Source of the DNA: Larix kaempferi
Lineage: Eukaryota; Streptophyta; Pinopsida; Pinales; Pinaceae
Assembly: GCA_027924585.1 (NCBI GenBank)
Contig: BSBM01000440.1
Coordinates: 14,167,501 to 14,231,500 of the forward strand
DNA length: 64,000 nt
Direction of reading: 5' to 3'
The notes under the pieces were generated by a model. That model did not search any database. It had not been told where the DNA came from and was given only the letters and a program-made list of their open reading frames with translations. The position numbers and the translations under genes are program-made. Positions within the stretch are counted from its first letter, which is position 1. Each line of letters opens with the position of its first letter. This document shows positions 34,800 through 47,709 of this stretch, piece after piece.

Positions 34800-35555
34800 T
34801 TTAATAGTGGAACAGGGCATCTAAATGATTACTCAGGGGATTAGATTGTAGAGGTTTCCTTGCAGAGATTGAAATTTACCGAGAAAGACAATTTGGAAAA
34901 CAGTTTTGGTGGAAGCTAGCTCTAATATTAGCATGGAAGTCCATATTAAACTAAGTGCCTATTCTCATTTCTCACTAATAATCCAGAGTGTAATCATCAA
35001 AGCTCTAAAGATATTGATACTGGACATTTCATCCTTCTCTCACCATCCAAGACATTCAGATAGGGTAGGTCTTAAAAACAAGTTTAAAACAAAAATTGCC
35101 ATGTTGTAATAGCCTCCACATTACAGTTTCAGTTAAGTATTTTTTTTTAATACCGTCACAACATGCCTTTGGAATGGTCTACAAATATTTATGTCAGTTT
35201 CATAACGTTGGTAGTATAGGTTTTTTACACTATAGGCACTGCAGGCAGCAGACTGAAATGGTTCACAATCATGCCTTTGGCTTGGTCAACAAATATGTAT
35301 GTTAGTGTGTTGTAACATTAGTAGTTTATATCAACCCGAGTACGTGTTTGAGCTAGGCAGTCTCTGGTTAGTTCAATTGCACAAGTTTTCGTCTTATGGT
35401 ATATGCTCCCCACCTGTCTAGTGCATTGTGTGTTTCAAGCTTCGGCAACATGGCCCTATCACAGGAGGTTGGGCTAACGGATAGATAAAGATGTCTAATG
35501 ACTTATATTTTCTCCAATTTCACAAACAGTTAATTTATAGCCCGAAAATTGGAAG
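34800..35555. other. Non-coding stretch with a small tandem duplication
   Basis: CATGCCTTTGG and CAACAAATATGTATGT-like blocks occur twice, about 117 bp apart (near 35164 and 35270). Otherwise nothing recognisable was seen. Confidence 0.5.
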
Positions 35556-35559
35556 AAAA

Positions 35560-37200
35560 TTTCAAAAAAAGTACATTTCTACTTCTATTAGCTAGACTGG
35601 AGCATGCACCGGCCTCAAACATTACCATAGTCCAATATGGAAAAATCTCTCACATATGGAAGAATCTTGTTGTTTCTTTTCTAGTTATCCAGAAGTGGTT
35701 GGCCCGGCGTGTGGGAGATGGTCATAGAGTTCTTTGTGGGTAGGATCCTTTCATAAGTGGTGAAGGTTTTTACAAGCTTTTGGAGCCCCTAACTACATTT
35801 CTTAAGAGAACAGGTAAAATATTCCTATATTAAGTTGCCAATATTGTTGGTAATTCACATGCTTTTACTAACTGGCTTCAGGCAACTGATCTAGGTATTA
35901 GTGGTGAACTGGCCACAAAATGGTCACACTATACTCTTTCAATTCACCATTGTGGAATTATTCTTAAAGAAAAATAAGACTCATTGGTCTGGCCTTGGGA
36001 TCACTCTTCAGGAGAGGTTACCTCTAAGATGGCATATGAAGCCGAATTCCATCTTTTCCCATTCAACACACATTGGTGGCATCGCAACCTGTGGAAGTGG
36101 CACTGCCCATTAAGATTAAAATTTTCACTTGGCTTGTTCTAGAGGATACGATCCTCACTTGGGAAAACTACTTGAAGAGAGGGGGCATTAGGTCTAGGGT
36201 CTATCTCTTATGCAAAAAATCAGATGAATCCACTCTACACTTATTCATGCATTGTGAATTCACCTATACAATATGGGATGAATTAAGGGATCTATTAAAA
36301 TTAATATGGAACTAGGCTTCTGCGTCAATTATTACTAGTCTAAGCTCATGGAAATATTCCACACCCTTGCATATGACTCTGTTGGTCTTTGTTTTATGGC
36401 ATATATGGACACACCGAAACAAGGTGTTATTTGGAAACATGGTACTAAACTATAAACGAGTTATTTTTTCCATTGTGAGAACCTATAAAGAGTGGAAAGG
36501 GTCCTCAAAATCTATGAAGACTCGTTCCCTTATCACCCCTGTTTTGAATCAACATTATCCTTTGGGGTTTTTCGATGGAGCCTCTCAGGAGGGTTAGCCA
36601 TTAGGTGGGGTTGGTGATAAATTGCATTTAGAAAAGGGGCACTCGGTCAGTTTTTGGATTGAATGTGGAAGCAATATAAACACTAGAGCTAAACTATTAG
36701 CACTTTGGATTCTCTTTTTCTTAGCAAATGATAGAAACATTCCTACTTTGTATGTTGTGGGGACTCCAAAGTCATCATTGATTAGGAAAACAAAATTTGC
36801 AATATTCAGGTTGCATTGTTGGACTGGTGGATGCTTAGAATTCGTGCCTTACAAGAGTCTTTTCCGAACATTTCGTTTAGGCACATATAAGAGATTTCAA
36901 CAGGGTAGTGGATAGGTTGTGAAAGAAGGCCCTCTCTTCCCCGAGGGCATTTTATATACAGAGCAGTCTCTCCATGGATCAAAACCTATCATTTCATCAT
37001 TTCAACTATTCTTATTTTCTTTACAGTTTTGAGATACTTTAACAAAGCAGGCAGTATGTTATTTATACTTTCTGTTATGGATATGTTGTCATAGACATTT
37101 ACATAATTTGGTACATATTATGTTCTCTCTTTGATCTTTGATCTTTGATGTACCCAATGTAAATTCTATTAACTTTGATTTATTTATATCAATAGGAGTA
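35560..37200 (+). pseudogene. LINE (non-LTR retrotransposon) 3' part: zinc-binding and RNase H domains, copy 1
   Basis: With several stops and shifts the plus strand reads VVSFLVIQKWLARRVGDGHR, then FYKLLEPLTTFLK, then the reverse-transcriptase zinc-binding block (FTWLVLEDTILTWENYLKRG, ESTLHLFMHCEFTYTIW). An RNase H-like domain follows (YPLGFFDGASQEG, NINTRAKLLALW). This is the C-terminal half of a plant LINE polyprotein. The position usually held by a catalytic glutamate in TRAELLAL is lysine. The 3' tail runs to about 37200 (TATTTATATCAATAGGAG). It starts the first unit of the triplication, and its 5' side extends further than in the other two copies. Confidence 0.85.
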
Positions 37201-39970
37201 TGGTTTTTATGGGGTTGTGAAAAAAAGAGTGTTATAGCACACACAAACTATCCATTAAACTTTACTTATATTAAAAAGTTGAAAAAAAAAACATTTCACT
37301 AAATTCCAAAAACAAAATCCACAAGTCTGGTGGGCACCAAAATTCGTCAAAATTCCCTGTTGGTTGAGTTTGGGCAAATTATTTATTATGAGGGTCTGGG
37401 TTTAAGGGACGGGCATACGTTACGGGGTTGTCCTGTCATCTTCATGGAAGAAGAGAGTAGGTAACTCAATCTGAAACTGAGATACAAGCTGCAAGAACGT
37501 CTCATTTCAACAAACTAAAGTTCACAAGGGAATACTAGGTATTGAACAAGGGAATGCCATGATTGCAGCTTATTCGCAAAATGGGTATTTTCAGGAGGCA
37601 TTGGAGGTTTTTCGACAAATGCAAGAAACAGGTATGTATCCAAGCTATGTTACATTTTCCTCTGTTCTATCCACGTGTGCCAGCTTGGTAGCTCTGGAAC
37701 AAGGCAAGGAGGTCCATGGATACATAATTAGAAGTGGAGTCCTGTGCAATGCTTTTACCATTCTTCCGTTTGTATCATCGGGCTTTACAATTGGATTTTT
37801 TTTACACAACGATGGCCTATTTGGGTTACTCAACTAGATCTGCTACTCGATCTTTTTACTCTCTAGCTGGACCACCTAGAAATTGATCTGGACCTGGAAC
37901 TTTTACCCTCGCCTTTGCTTTCTTAGCCGTCAACCTATGCCTTTGCTAAAGGTCCTGGGTAAATTGCTTATGCTCAAACTGAATCTGCGACTATAGGATA
38001 TGGCCATGGAATAACTACCTCGTAGGCCTTTCTATTTGTCTCTCAACCCTGCCTCACTTTCTATCTTTCTAGCCTCGTAGCTCACTGCCCTGCCCTTGCT
38101 TTGCTATCACTATGTCGATTCGCCAACAGTAGGAATAGCCCCCCAGCTAATCATATGCTTAAAAAACATTCCTACAGTCTGTCTAATCCCTCCAAAAACA
38201 CCTAGCCCTCGTAGATATGTATGCCAAATGCGGGTATGTGATGGATGCACACCAAGTGTTTGACAAAATGGCTGAAAGAAATGTGGCTTCTTGGAATGCT
38301 ATTGTGGCGGATACAAACTGAATGGGTATAGCGATGAGGCCTTGCAGCTCTTTCAGAAAATGCCTGAGAGGGATTTGGTCTCATGGAATGTAATCACTGT
38401 AGGGTTTGTGCAGAATGCGTGTGTTGATTATGCCCTGGAGCTCTTTTTGGAAATGCCTGAGCAAAACGTTGTATCGTGGAATGCAATGTTAGCAGGATTT
38501 GTGCAGAATGGGGCAGCGATGAAATCTTTTCTCCATTCCCATCCCGATTGCAACACTGTCACCTTTCGATGAAGAAGAAGGCCACGAGAGAAAGGTACAG
38601 GTCTTTTCCATTGTGTCCACAGTTTCTAGCAGGAACTAAAGTCTGCACATGAGATTTATTCATGATCAACCATTATACACTGTAGCAGAGGTTGGGCACA
38701 CAAATTGTGTGGAGGAATTCCTGCAATCCTAGGCATCTGAAATAATGGAAGCAGTCGATATTACAGGTGGATGGCAAGGCTTTCATTGCGCAAGCGAAAT
38801 GTGCCGAAACTAAGAAGTATCCACGCATTTATATTGAGGGGTGGTTTATCTTCCCTTTAAATCTCGGACTCAAGCCTGTCGAGCATCGTCTCATATGTTC
38901 TAAGCATGCATTGACACTAATGAACCCAAGTCTGCAAAGAACACAATCGAAACGTTGTCGTGGCTCCCTCCCTGGAGCTCTGGGCTCTTTACCTGCCATC
39001 TGCCGAGGGGTTATGCAAACCCAGTAGTTGTGGTGGGTTGTAGCTAGTGTGCCAGGTGGCAATTTTCCACTCTGACATCATATATCAGGAACTGAGTAAC
39101 TGAAGGGCCGTAAAACCTTCGGTTCACGCTACACCTTCCCCTATAGTCAATATAATAAATATTATAACTTTTTATATTATACACTAAACAATTTTTTTTC
39201 ATCTGTCTTTCCAAGCTCATCAATTTAAAGGCCATACAGAGAATGAGTGATGGACCAGTAATCGAATCCGTGGGTGACATTTCCCAATCGAACGCCTCAG
39301 AATAGCCAAACATCATAATTAGATGTTGAGTTGGATTTTAGAGATACCAATTTCGATTTCTTGGGAACTGTCACCATAACCTAATTTCTTTCATCTCGAA
39401 AGAATTTACATATCTCAAATTTAAGATCTTTTTGCTCTCTTCATATCACTTCTTGAATAGTTGTTATAAAAAAAAAAATTAATATCTATAGCCTCAAACC
39501 ATTAATCACAGTGTCTCTGTATTGGGAAAATTATTAAGTTTGAAGGTAATTTGGCATCTAAGGTTGACAGTCAAACATCGTTGGTTGATAACGTCACCTC
39601 ATCTCTTATGATCAGTACAGACCTGCAGTTACAAATTGGAAAACGTTATTATTCTGGATCCCTATTGCTGCTCATATTTTGCAAGACTATACTATGTTCT
39701 GATTCATTAATAATTCAGTGTCCTCTGCTTATGTTGAGACAGTGATTTATTGGGATATTGAATTTGAGTTTGCAAATCATAATCTACCTTACATTTAACA
39801 TCAATTGCTGTTAAGATATTGAGGTTGATAGGAGGAACTCTTTATAGTTTGTACTGATATTTGGTTATTGTCCGATTACCTCTTATAGCTTGCTTCCTTT
39901 GGTTTATTGTTCAAGGGCAGATCTTATAATCATTGCATCTACAGTAAGAATGCTGATTATTGAAAGCATT
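35724..39970 (+). repeat. Tandem segmental duplication, unit 1 (4.25 kb)
   Basis: Begins TCATAGAGTTCTTTGTGGG and holds the LINE 3' part, a PPR 5' part and a non-coding block. The next unit starts with the same words at 39974. The units are nearly identical over most of their length, so the duplication is younger than the stops they share. Confidence 0.93.
37434..38535 (+). pseudogene. PPR protein fragment, copy 1
   Basis: A frame from 37559 reads MIAAYSQNGYFQEALEVFRQ and SSVLSTCASLVALEQGKEVH, then GYIIRSGVLCNAF, which are PLS-class PPR helices. About 450 bp of unrelated sequence (37755-38208) follows. The PPR text then resumes at [20 protein letters not shown], with a one-base loss near 38306, and MPERDLVSWNVITVGFVQN. 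It stops abruptly near 38530, where it joins the non-coding block. PPR proteins bind organelle RNA; this copy cannot make one. Confidence 0.88.
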
Positions 39971-39973
39971 TTC
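38536..39973. other. Non-coding block of the duplicated unit, copy 1
   Basis: Matches 54530-55963 throughout. An 86-codon frame (38767-39027, MDGKAFIAQAKC start) is open in both copies, but the two products differ at about 17 of 86 residues, which does not suggest conservation. It is not recognised and may be a relic exon. Confidence 0.6.
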
Positions 39974-41197
39974 ATAGAGTTCTTTGTGGGTAGGATCCTT
40001 TCATAAGTGGTGAAGGTTTTTACAAGCTTTTGGAGCCCCTAACTACATTTCTTAAGAGAACAGGTAAAATATTCCTATATTAAGTTGCCAATATTGTTGG
40101 TAATTCACATGCTTTTTCTAACTGGCTTCGGGCAACTGATCTAGGTATTAGTGGTGAACTGGCCACAAAATGGTCACACTATACGCTTGCAATTCACCAT
40201 TGTGGAATTATTCTTAAAGAAAAATAAGATTCATTGGTCTAGCCTTGGGATCACTCTTCAGGAGAGGTTACCTCTAAGATGGCATATGAAGCCGAATTCC
40301 ATCTTTCCCCATTCAACACACGTTGGTGGCATCGCAACCTATGGAAGTGGCACTGCCCATTAAGATTAAAATTTTCACTTGGCTTGTTCTAGAGGATAAG
40401 ATCCTCACTTGGTAAAACTACTTGAAGAGAGGGGGCGTCAAGTCTGGGGTCTGTCTCTTATGCAAAAAATAAGATGAATCCACTCTACACTTATTCATGC
40501 ATTGTGAATTCACCTATACAATATGGGATGAATTAAGGGATCTATTAAAAATAATATGGAATTGGGCTTCTGCGTCAATTATTACTAGTCTAAGCTCATG
40601 GAAATCTTCCATACCCTTGCATAGGACTATGTTGGTCTTTGTTTTATGGCATATATGACACGCCGAAACAAGGTGTTATTTGGAAACATGGTACTAAACA
40701 ATAAACGAGTTATTTTTTCCATTGTGAGAACCTATAAAGAGTGGAAAGGGTCCTCAAAATCTATGAAGACTCGTTCCCTTATCACCCTTGTTTTGAATCA
40801 ATATTATCCTTTGGGGTTTTTCGATGGAGCCTCTCAGGAGGGTCAGTCATTAGGTGGGGTTGGTGATAAATTGCATTTAGAAAAGGGGCACTCGGTCAGT
40901 TTTTGGATTGAATGTGGAAGCAATATAAACACTAGTGCTAAGCTATTAGCACTTTGGATTCTCTTGTTCTTAGCAAATGACAGAAACATTCCTACTTTGC
41001 ATGTTGTGGGGGACTCCAAAGTCATCATTGATTGGGAAAACAAAATTTGCAATATTCAAGTTGCATTGTTGGATTGGTGGATGCTTAGAATTCGTTCCTT
41101 ACAAGAGTTTTTTCCGAACATTTCGTTTAGGCACATATAAGAGATTTCAACAGGGTAGTGGAAAGGTTGTGAAAGAAGGCCCTCTCTTCCCTGAGGG
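39974..41197 (+). pseudogene. LINE zinc-binding/RNase H fragment, copy 2 (split by hAT)
   Basis: Near-identical to 35724-36945, with the same stops and the same lysine in TSAKLLALW. Here the RNase H frame is open for 164 codons (40646-41140) and keeps the later GDSKVIIDW motif that is frame-shifted in copy 1. The 3' part continues at 52988, beyond the inserted hAT-like element. Confidence 0.88.
41190..41197. repeat. Target-site duplication (left) of the 11.8-kb hAT-like element
   Basis: CCTGAGGG here and CCCGAGGG at 52988-52995 (one mismatch). The unsplit copies at about 36940 and 57180 carry this site once. Confidence 0.8.
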
Positions 41198-41830
41198 CAT
41201 GGAAAATTTTAAGGGCAAAATTTAGCCCATGGGCAAATTTAAATAGGTTCCAAAAAAATGTTGGGCGAATTTTTAATATGGAAAGAGATTTTTAAAGTTT
41301 AACACATTAACCCAATATTTATTAAATGAATAATAATGATAAAACAGATCACCGAGCCCCGTATAGAAGAAAAATATGATTTAGCCCTCCCGAATACAGC
41401 TCAATTCCTGAGTTCGCCCCTGGATTTCTAGTGAAAATTGTGTTCAATCATTGCTTCGCCCTTGATTTTCAATAATGTAGGATGCCTACAGTTATTTTGC
41501 CATTCAAATCACCATTCAAATCAAGAATATGGTTGCATTCGCCCTAAAATTCATTTGAAACTTTCGTTCATAGAATTTTCCCTCGATTTTCATTAATGAA
41601 GGTTTCTTTGCTAAATCGCCCCTCACTTTTCATTAGTGGAGGTTTAAAATAGTGATTTTAACCTCCATGTTTAATGGAAAATGAGGAATTCAAGGGTTTT
41701 GGCCCTAATTTGTTATCTGAAGTATTTTTAATTAATTTATTTTTTTTACATATTTGGGGAAATGGGTAACGATTTAGTAAAATAGGGTTCCTATATAATG
41801 CCTCAATTCACCCAGTAAAAACCCACATGA
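41198..41830. repeat. Left subterminal region of the hAT-like element
   Basis: Repeated TTCGCCC, GGGCGAA and ATCGCCCC motifs alternate with TTTTCATTA(A/G)TG(A/G)AGG blocks. They are plausible transposase-binding sites and are matched by motifs at the right end. Confidence 0.65.
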
Positions 41831-42812
41831 AGAATCTTTAATATCGTTTAAAGGCTTGGACTCCTTATGTTGTTTGCTCTTCTTTGGTTGTACTCATTTT
41901 CTGGCTCTCGGCCACTCCCCTGTTACACATTTGGAAGGCCCCTATGCACCGAGGAATAACTAGGTTATGTGCCAACCAAGATAACGCCTGAAATTTTCCT
42001 ATTCCCAAAGCCTGAGGCATATAAGGCTTTGCATGAAGCTTGATTTTGTTGCAGTTTGACACTGGTGATTGCAGAATCAAGATTCAATGTTAATTTCCAT
42101 TTTCTCAACGTTCCTTAGGGCCGACAGTCTGTATAGTTCTCCTCTGGTTGGAACTTATTGTGTGAGTTCCAGGCAAAGATAGCAAGCCATAGGGCATGGG
42201 ATGGATTCATAGTCTGTCCATTTTTCAGCACACATATGTTTTACTTTGTAAAAGTAGGTCATCTAATTAGTGAAATGCCAATAGAATGTTCTCGTGGAAC
42301 TTGGATTCAGCTAGTAAGAATGCCAATGGAGTCTTTTATATCTTTTGTCTTTAATGAAATTGATAAATTGCATAGGTGCATGATTGTAATTCCCCATTAC
42401 TCTTATGCCAGAATGCCTCATTATATTTTATGTTGATAGAATTTTCAACTTTGAAAGTAATTCACATTTTGTTTTTTTTATAGCAATTGAGTAGTTCAAG
42501 CTTTTGGCTTGCCATTTCTCAGTCCATATCGGCAGTCAATACGCTCTGATTTTCATCATGAGGCCAACTATGCCTCGAATGCTGGTATTGTTCTTCAACC
42601 AAACAATTCACAATATGTCAATGGAATCATCCCTTTCTACTTAGGATTTCATTACAACCAAATGTTGGATTTCAAGGTTCGAGTTCTTGATTTTCTTTCA
42701 AAAGGTGCACTTTTGTTAAGATTTTACTTTTTTTTGGTAGGCAGAAACATCATTAGTAACAATCCAAAGTATGGACGTCTTAAGATCTTCTTAGAAAATT
42801 TTATCTAAAATT

Positions 42813-43101
42813 AATAAATTCTTGATCTTGGACTTTAAAGCTCTTAAATGTTTAGCTCATATGATTTCCTTAACAAAAGAATGTGGAAAAGCAAGATGTA
42901 GGATTTACATCTTCTCTTGAAAATATTAGCCTTTTTCAGCATGTTGTTAGGGTAATAAATTCTTGATCTTGGACTTTAAAGCTATTAAAAATTTAGCTCA
43001 TATGATTTCCTTAACAAAAGAATGTGGAAAAGCAAGATGTAGGATCTTCATCTTCTTTTGATAATATTGGCCTTTTTCAGCATGTTGTTAGGGTAATTTA
43101 G
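42813..43101. repeat. Tandem duplication, 144 bp x2
   Basis: TAATAAATTCTTGATCTTGG to CAGCATGTTGTTAGGG occurs twice in a row with few differences, just after the second GDSL exon. Confidence 0.95.
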
Positions 43102-43104
43102 TCA

Positions 43105-44711
43105 ATTGCAAAATGGGCATAGATTTTAGGGATTTTAGGACCTCCTCTGGGGCAGATGTGGTAGTTGTTGGCTGCTTTCTGGATAGACCTGGTTTTTTAG
43201 GATGCGCAGCAACAAACACCCCTTTGGCGCACTGGCCCTTTCGGCAACGAGCTGTGCAGCAGCCCGAAGTCTCACCTGAAGTGGCTATGGGGGTGCTAAG
43301 GAATCAGGTTTCCTTAACCTGGGTGGTGTGGAATCTACGGCCTTCTCTCTTCCCCTCTTGGAGGTAACCCCTGAATAGAGCGTCTTACTCTTTCACAGGT
43401 CTCCCAGCGCTACAGTGCTGGAACTCACCCTTCTCAGCCTAGCTGCGCGGTAGCTCCGCACCTGCACACGAGTCTTTTACCCGCTATCTCTGATACACTA
43501 TGTATCGTCTCTTCCCTTGCGCCACAGCGCAGTGACACACTCCTTTAGCGCTGTGGCGACGGTGTTCTTACAGACTCCTTCGACAATGCACAAGTACAAA
43601 TTCTAAGGGAGCTTCCAGGAGTTACTTTACATAATCATTCATAAAGATCGCGAAACATTCATAGAGACATAGACAGTAAAGCAAAGAAATGCAAGCACAT
43701 AAAGCATCACCACAACAACAAGAATTATGTGGTTCACTTCCAGGAGGGAAGCTACATCCACGGGAACTGTGTTTTATATTATCTTGAGATGGGGATCACA
43801 CAGTTCCGCTGTGCACACAGCTGCAGCCTTAGATCTTTCTGGGAAACTCCACGCACACAGCTGGGAGCCCTTCTCTTAGATCTATTCTCTTCTTCTATAG
43901 ATATTACCATGACAAAGACATACAATTACATTCCCCTCTCAGTTTTCTTGCAACAGGTCGATACATACAATGGCCCTTACACCAACCGGTCTTCCTGTGA
44001 GATCACGACCTTCTTACATGCACAAAATGATCATTAACAGCTTACAAGATACAGCAATACAAATGACTCAGACATCAACTTAGACTGTCTGTGTAACTCA
44101 GTAACTATCTAACTATCTAACTAACTAACTAACCCCTTTCCCCTTTTCCATTACCCATATATATAGGTGGCCCTGAGGGTCGCACCTTTACAAAAACTGT
44201 GGGCCTTTCCCAATAGTGATCCCCAAAAACCCTAACCGCAGACACGGCTAGGTGTACTGTAGGTGCCTCTTGCAGTCACGTCACAGCTTCCTGTAAACTC
44301 CGCGATTTTTGGCACAGATCGCGGGTATGGGCGCCGCTTCATCGTTCTTCGCTCCTTGTCCTTTGCCTTTAATGCTTCGACCCGTTGCTCTTCCTTGGTC
44401 CGAGCAACCATAACTCATGTACTTTGCCTTAATGAGGCTAGCTGAGCCCTCTATTCCGCCACTTCATTTACTGTGGTGGTTGAGCTTTCTACTCGGTCAC
44501 CTTATTTACTCCTTCCTTTGACTTGTGCGCGCGAGCTCCGCGATTTCCGGCCCGTAATCTGCGGTGAGCTCATCCATCTGGCGCCGTACCGTGCACTATT
44601 CATTTCTGCCAAAAATGGTGCTTTTCCTCAAAATTAGCACTTTTCCTTCAAAACTTAGTGCTTTTTCCTCAAAATTGGCAGCTTTGCCATAGCTGCGGCC
44701 TATGCTCCAAC
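43105..44711 (-). mobile_element. LTR-like retroelement fragment, minus strand
   Basis: The minus strand starts TGTTGGAGCATAGGCCGCAG at 44711, right after a purine-rich AGGGGAAGCTACTAC, as a 3' LTR follows its polypurine tract. It has a TATA run (CTATATATATGGG) near 44155-44165. The segment is richer in C and G than its surroundings and includes runs of AACTA near 44100-44135. The inner border is unclear. A CTCTGATACA stretch near 43490 might be a decayed primer site. No second LTR is visible. Confidence 0.5.
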
Positions 44712-47030
44712 AGTAGTAGCTTCCCCTAGTTCCTCATCATCATCTTCTTTGTCCTTCTTAAATAGAACATTAATGTCTAGATGATGTTGTCTTTGTTGTC
44801 CTTCTACCTTAGTTCTTGATCTATGATTAGGGATTCCCCATTATTCTAAAACCCAGTAATTATGGGGAGCAGCACATGTGAGCCTCACTAAAAATGGTTA
44901 GCTTCTACCTTCATCTCCTTGTCCCTTTTGATCCTTCTCCCTTCTTAGAAGGCTACTTGGTTTTCTAGGAAGAGAGAGGGGAGATTTTTATTGGTATTGT
45001 ACTCATACACTCTTGTAATATGTGCCCATCTCTTTTGGATTACATTTATTCCCCCTCTAGAAAACCTGAATGCCTTGTCTAACTCTGTCTTCTCTTAAAA
45101 ATCAATAGGTTGTGAAGTTCTGAACAAACGGGTTGCAATGACCCATGTTGATAAGGGGGTTAATAGATGGTTTATAATGTCAAATCCTTCTAGAATTCTA
45201 CTTGGATCGGAAACCTGTGACAGCTTATATCTAACTCCTCTCAGAATCTGAACATACACTCTAAGTTAATATAGTTGGAGTTGATCATATCAAGGTAGTG
45301 GCACACCCCAACCATGCAAGTAAATGATATCATTCATAAAACCAAATATATGCCTGCATGTTGCTATACATTTCTTTCTTGTTGCCTCCCAGTTCTTCAA
45401 TTTGGTTCCATAGCTCTCAATATCCATAGCGAATGATGTTCTATCCATGACTCCCAACTAGCATATTACTTGGTTTGTAAGGAATTTTACTACCCCTAGC
45501 ACCACTCTAGCTACTTGTTCCCTATGGGACACTTCTTCCTTTGTTTGGTCTAAATACTTTTGTACCTCCTTCTACAAATCATAAAACTCTAGATGGTATT
45601 CCACTTGATCAAACAAAGAGGGGAGAATCTTAAAGGTTTGGTCCATAGATACCATTTAATAGCCTTCAATTTTTCTATAAGCTTTACCTCCTCCAGCACT
45701 TTCTAATATTTGTCTTGCAATATTTCCTTTTCAGCCCTGATTGTATGTGCAGTATCTCTTTCATCCTAGACTGGCCTTAGGGTTTCAAGATCCAATTTTA
45801 CACCCTGCTTCCTCAATATTTCTTCCATTTTTCGGTAAGGGTTTTTGGGCTAGTGGCTAGCTCTGCCTCAATTTGGTATTTTATTTTCCAACTGTCAATC
45901 CCCAAACTGAGTTCTTCTACCCTCTCTTTTAGTTGTTACAAATCTTAGCCATCCCCTCCCACATTGACAATAGTGGGAGGGGGCCTATTATCCCTTTCTT
46001 TAGATAGCTATGCCTTGATATATTTTATTCCCTCTAGTACCTCATCCAACTACACCGAATTTGAAACACTTTCACCTCTGTCAGCCTCCACTGTTGCCAC
46101 TCTGTCTTGTAGTGCCCTCTTGTTGTCATGATAAGTGTCATTGCTTTCATTCAAAAAGGCTATTTCATTTTGCAGTTTTATTTTATCATCTAAGAGTTGA
46201 GTCACTGAGTCACTATAGGGACATCATAGGCTAATCTCACTCTTGCATAAGCTTCAATATGCTTCCTCTTCTCTTTCAATATATGCACCACCTCAGCAAC
46301 CCTTTGAGGGTATTTTCCCACCACCACCAACTTTTCTTCAAGTACCTTCTTCTCTGTCTCTAGGGCCTTAAACCTAACCATCAAATATTGATATTAATTT
46401 AAAACATTGCCATACTTTTTATTGATGGTTTCATTTTCCACAACTCTTATGTACTTATGAAAAACCACGTTATTATAATTCTTGGAAATTCTTACATGAT
46501 CCTTTGCTGATGCACTAACAATTTCTAGATGTATTTGGGCTTCCCTCCAGTCCCCTACCTCCATTTGAGATGTCAGTTTGGAGACCCGAGGTTTGAAAAT
46601 GGTGAAGGTTATTTGTCTTGTAGCTCCATCACATCTACAGAAGTAGGGGTTGATTCATGGAGTCTGCTGGTTCCAAATCCAAAAGGGCATCTTTGGTAGC
46701 CCTCCTATTTATTACCTCTTCTTTGGATATATCATTCGAAACTACCATGTCAAAAGGATAGACCATATCTAACCATGAAGTGTTGGTCCAGTGCTTTGTG
46801 ATGTCCTAGTCCCTGGGTTGGGTATTACTCCTAGAACAACCAATGATAAAATTTTAACAAACCTGGAGGAGGAGGGAGTAGAGGGGCTAGACTGGACTGT
46901 CTGGCTAAGGATTCCTGAATGGCTTGAACTTGCAGGGTCATTCTCAACTCTACCTTCCCTTTGTTATTCTTCATCTTCTACTCTGATCTTCTTTGGGGCT
47001 AACATCTCTTGGTGCTACCCATTTTCATAA
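44712..47030 (-). pseudogene. Decayed retroelement coding region, probably gag-like
   Basis: On the minus strand, frames broken by many stops read as charged, helical protein. An example is 46202-46384: FKALETEKKVLEEKLVVVGK and VVHILKEKRKHIEAYARVRL. Other pieces near 45300-45560 are VMDRTSFAMDIESYGTKLKN and REQVARVVLGVVKFLTN. Coiled-coil-like text next to the LTR-like segment suggests gag. The family could not be named. It sits in the GDSL intron. Confidence 0.4.
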
Positions 47031-47709
47031 TGGATATGCATGCATGATAACTCATATAGATGTCATGCACTTACCTAGGAAGGGGAAATACTATTTTGAT
47101 AAAATGATGAATTAGCATGTACTCTTTTAAGGGACGACAATTGCATTCCTTTCTGTACTATTGGTATCCAGTTATGTAAAAAAAAAATAGAATTATACAT
47201 TGAAATGGATCAATATCCCATCAGTTGATAATTTCACCTCTCATCTATGTACTTGAAGTGGTGGTCACTTCAATCAAGCAAAAGAGGTTTCTAAACAACC
47301 ATCAACCACCAAAAAACATCAATGACCTGGAGTGATTTGTGTTGATATTTTTTTTCTTTAAACGAATGTTATAGGCATACTACCAAACTGAACTATTATT
47401 TCTCAGATACAACTTGTATGAGATGATTTGTGTTGATCTTTCTCTGGCTCTCTCCTGTGATGGTATATTGATTTCATTTAGAAAATGAAGTATGGATACT
47501 TTGTTCAAATTCATGTATACCTTGCCAATTTTTTTGAAGCCAATACTTTCCATGAACATAATGATTGCACAGAGCCCAAACTTTTGACCACAGGTGAGGA
47601 AATTTCAGTGAGTTGTTCGAGACCAGACTGTCATTTTGCATCCAGTTCTTATTTTTATTATGTGTCAATCTTTGCAGGAATAAAATTGGAGTATCTACTA
47701 ACCCCATAG
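47031..47709. other. Remainder of the GDSL intron
   Basis: AT-rich with an A-run near 47178. Reading frames on both strands at 47474-47734 are unlike known proteins. Confidence 0.4.

Noticed and set aside
38767-39027. 86-codon frame conserved in both non-coding blocks
   Set aside because: About 17 residue changes between recent duplicates suggest no selection on the protein, and no family is recognised.
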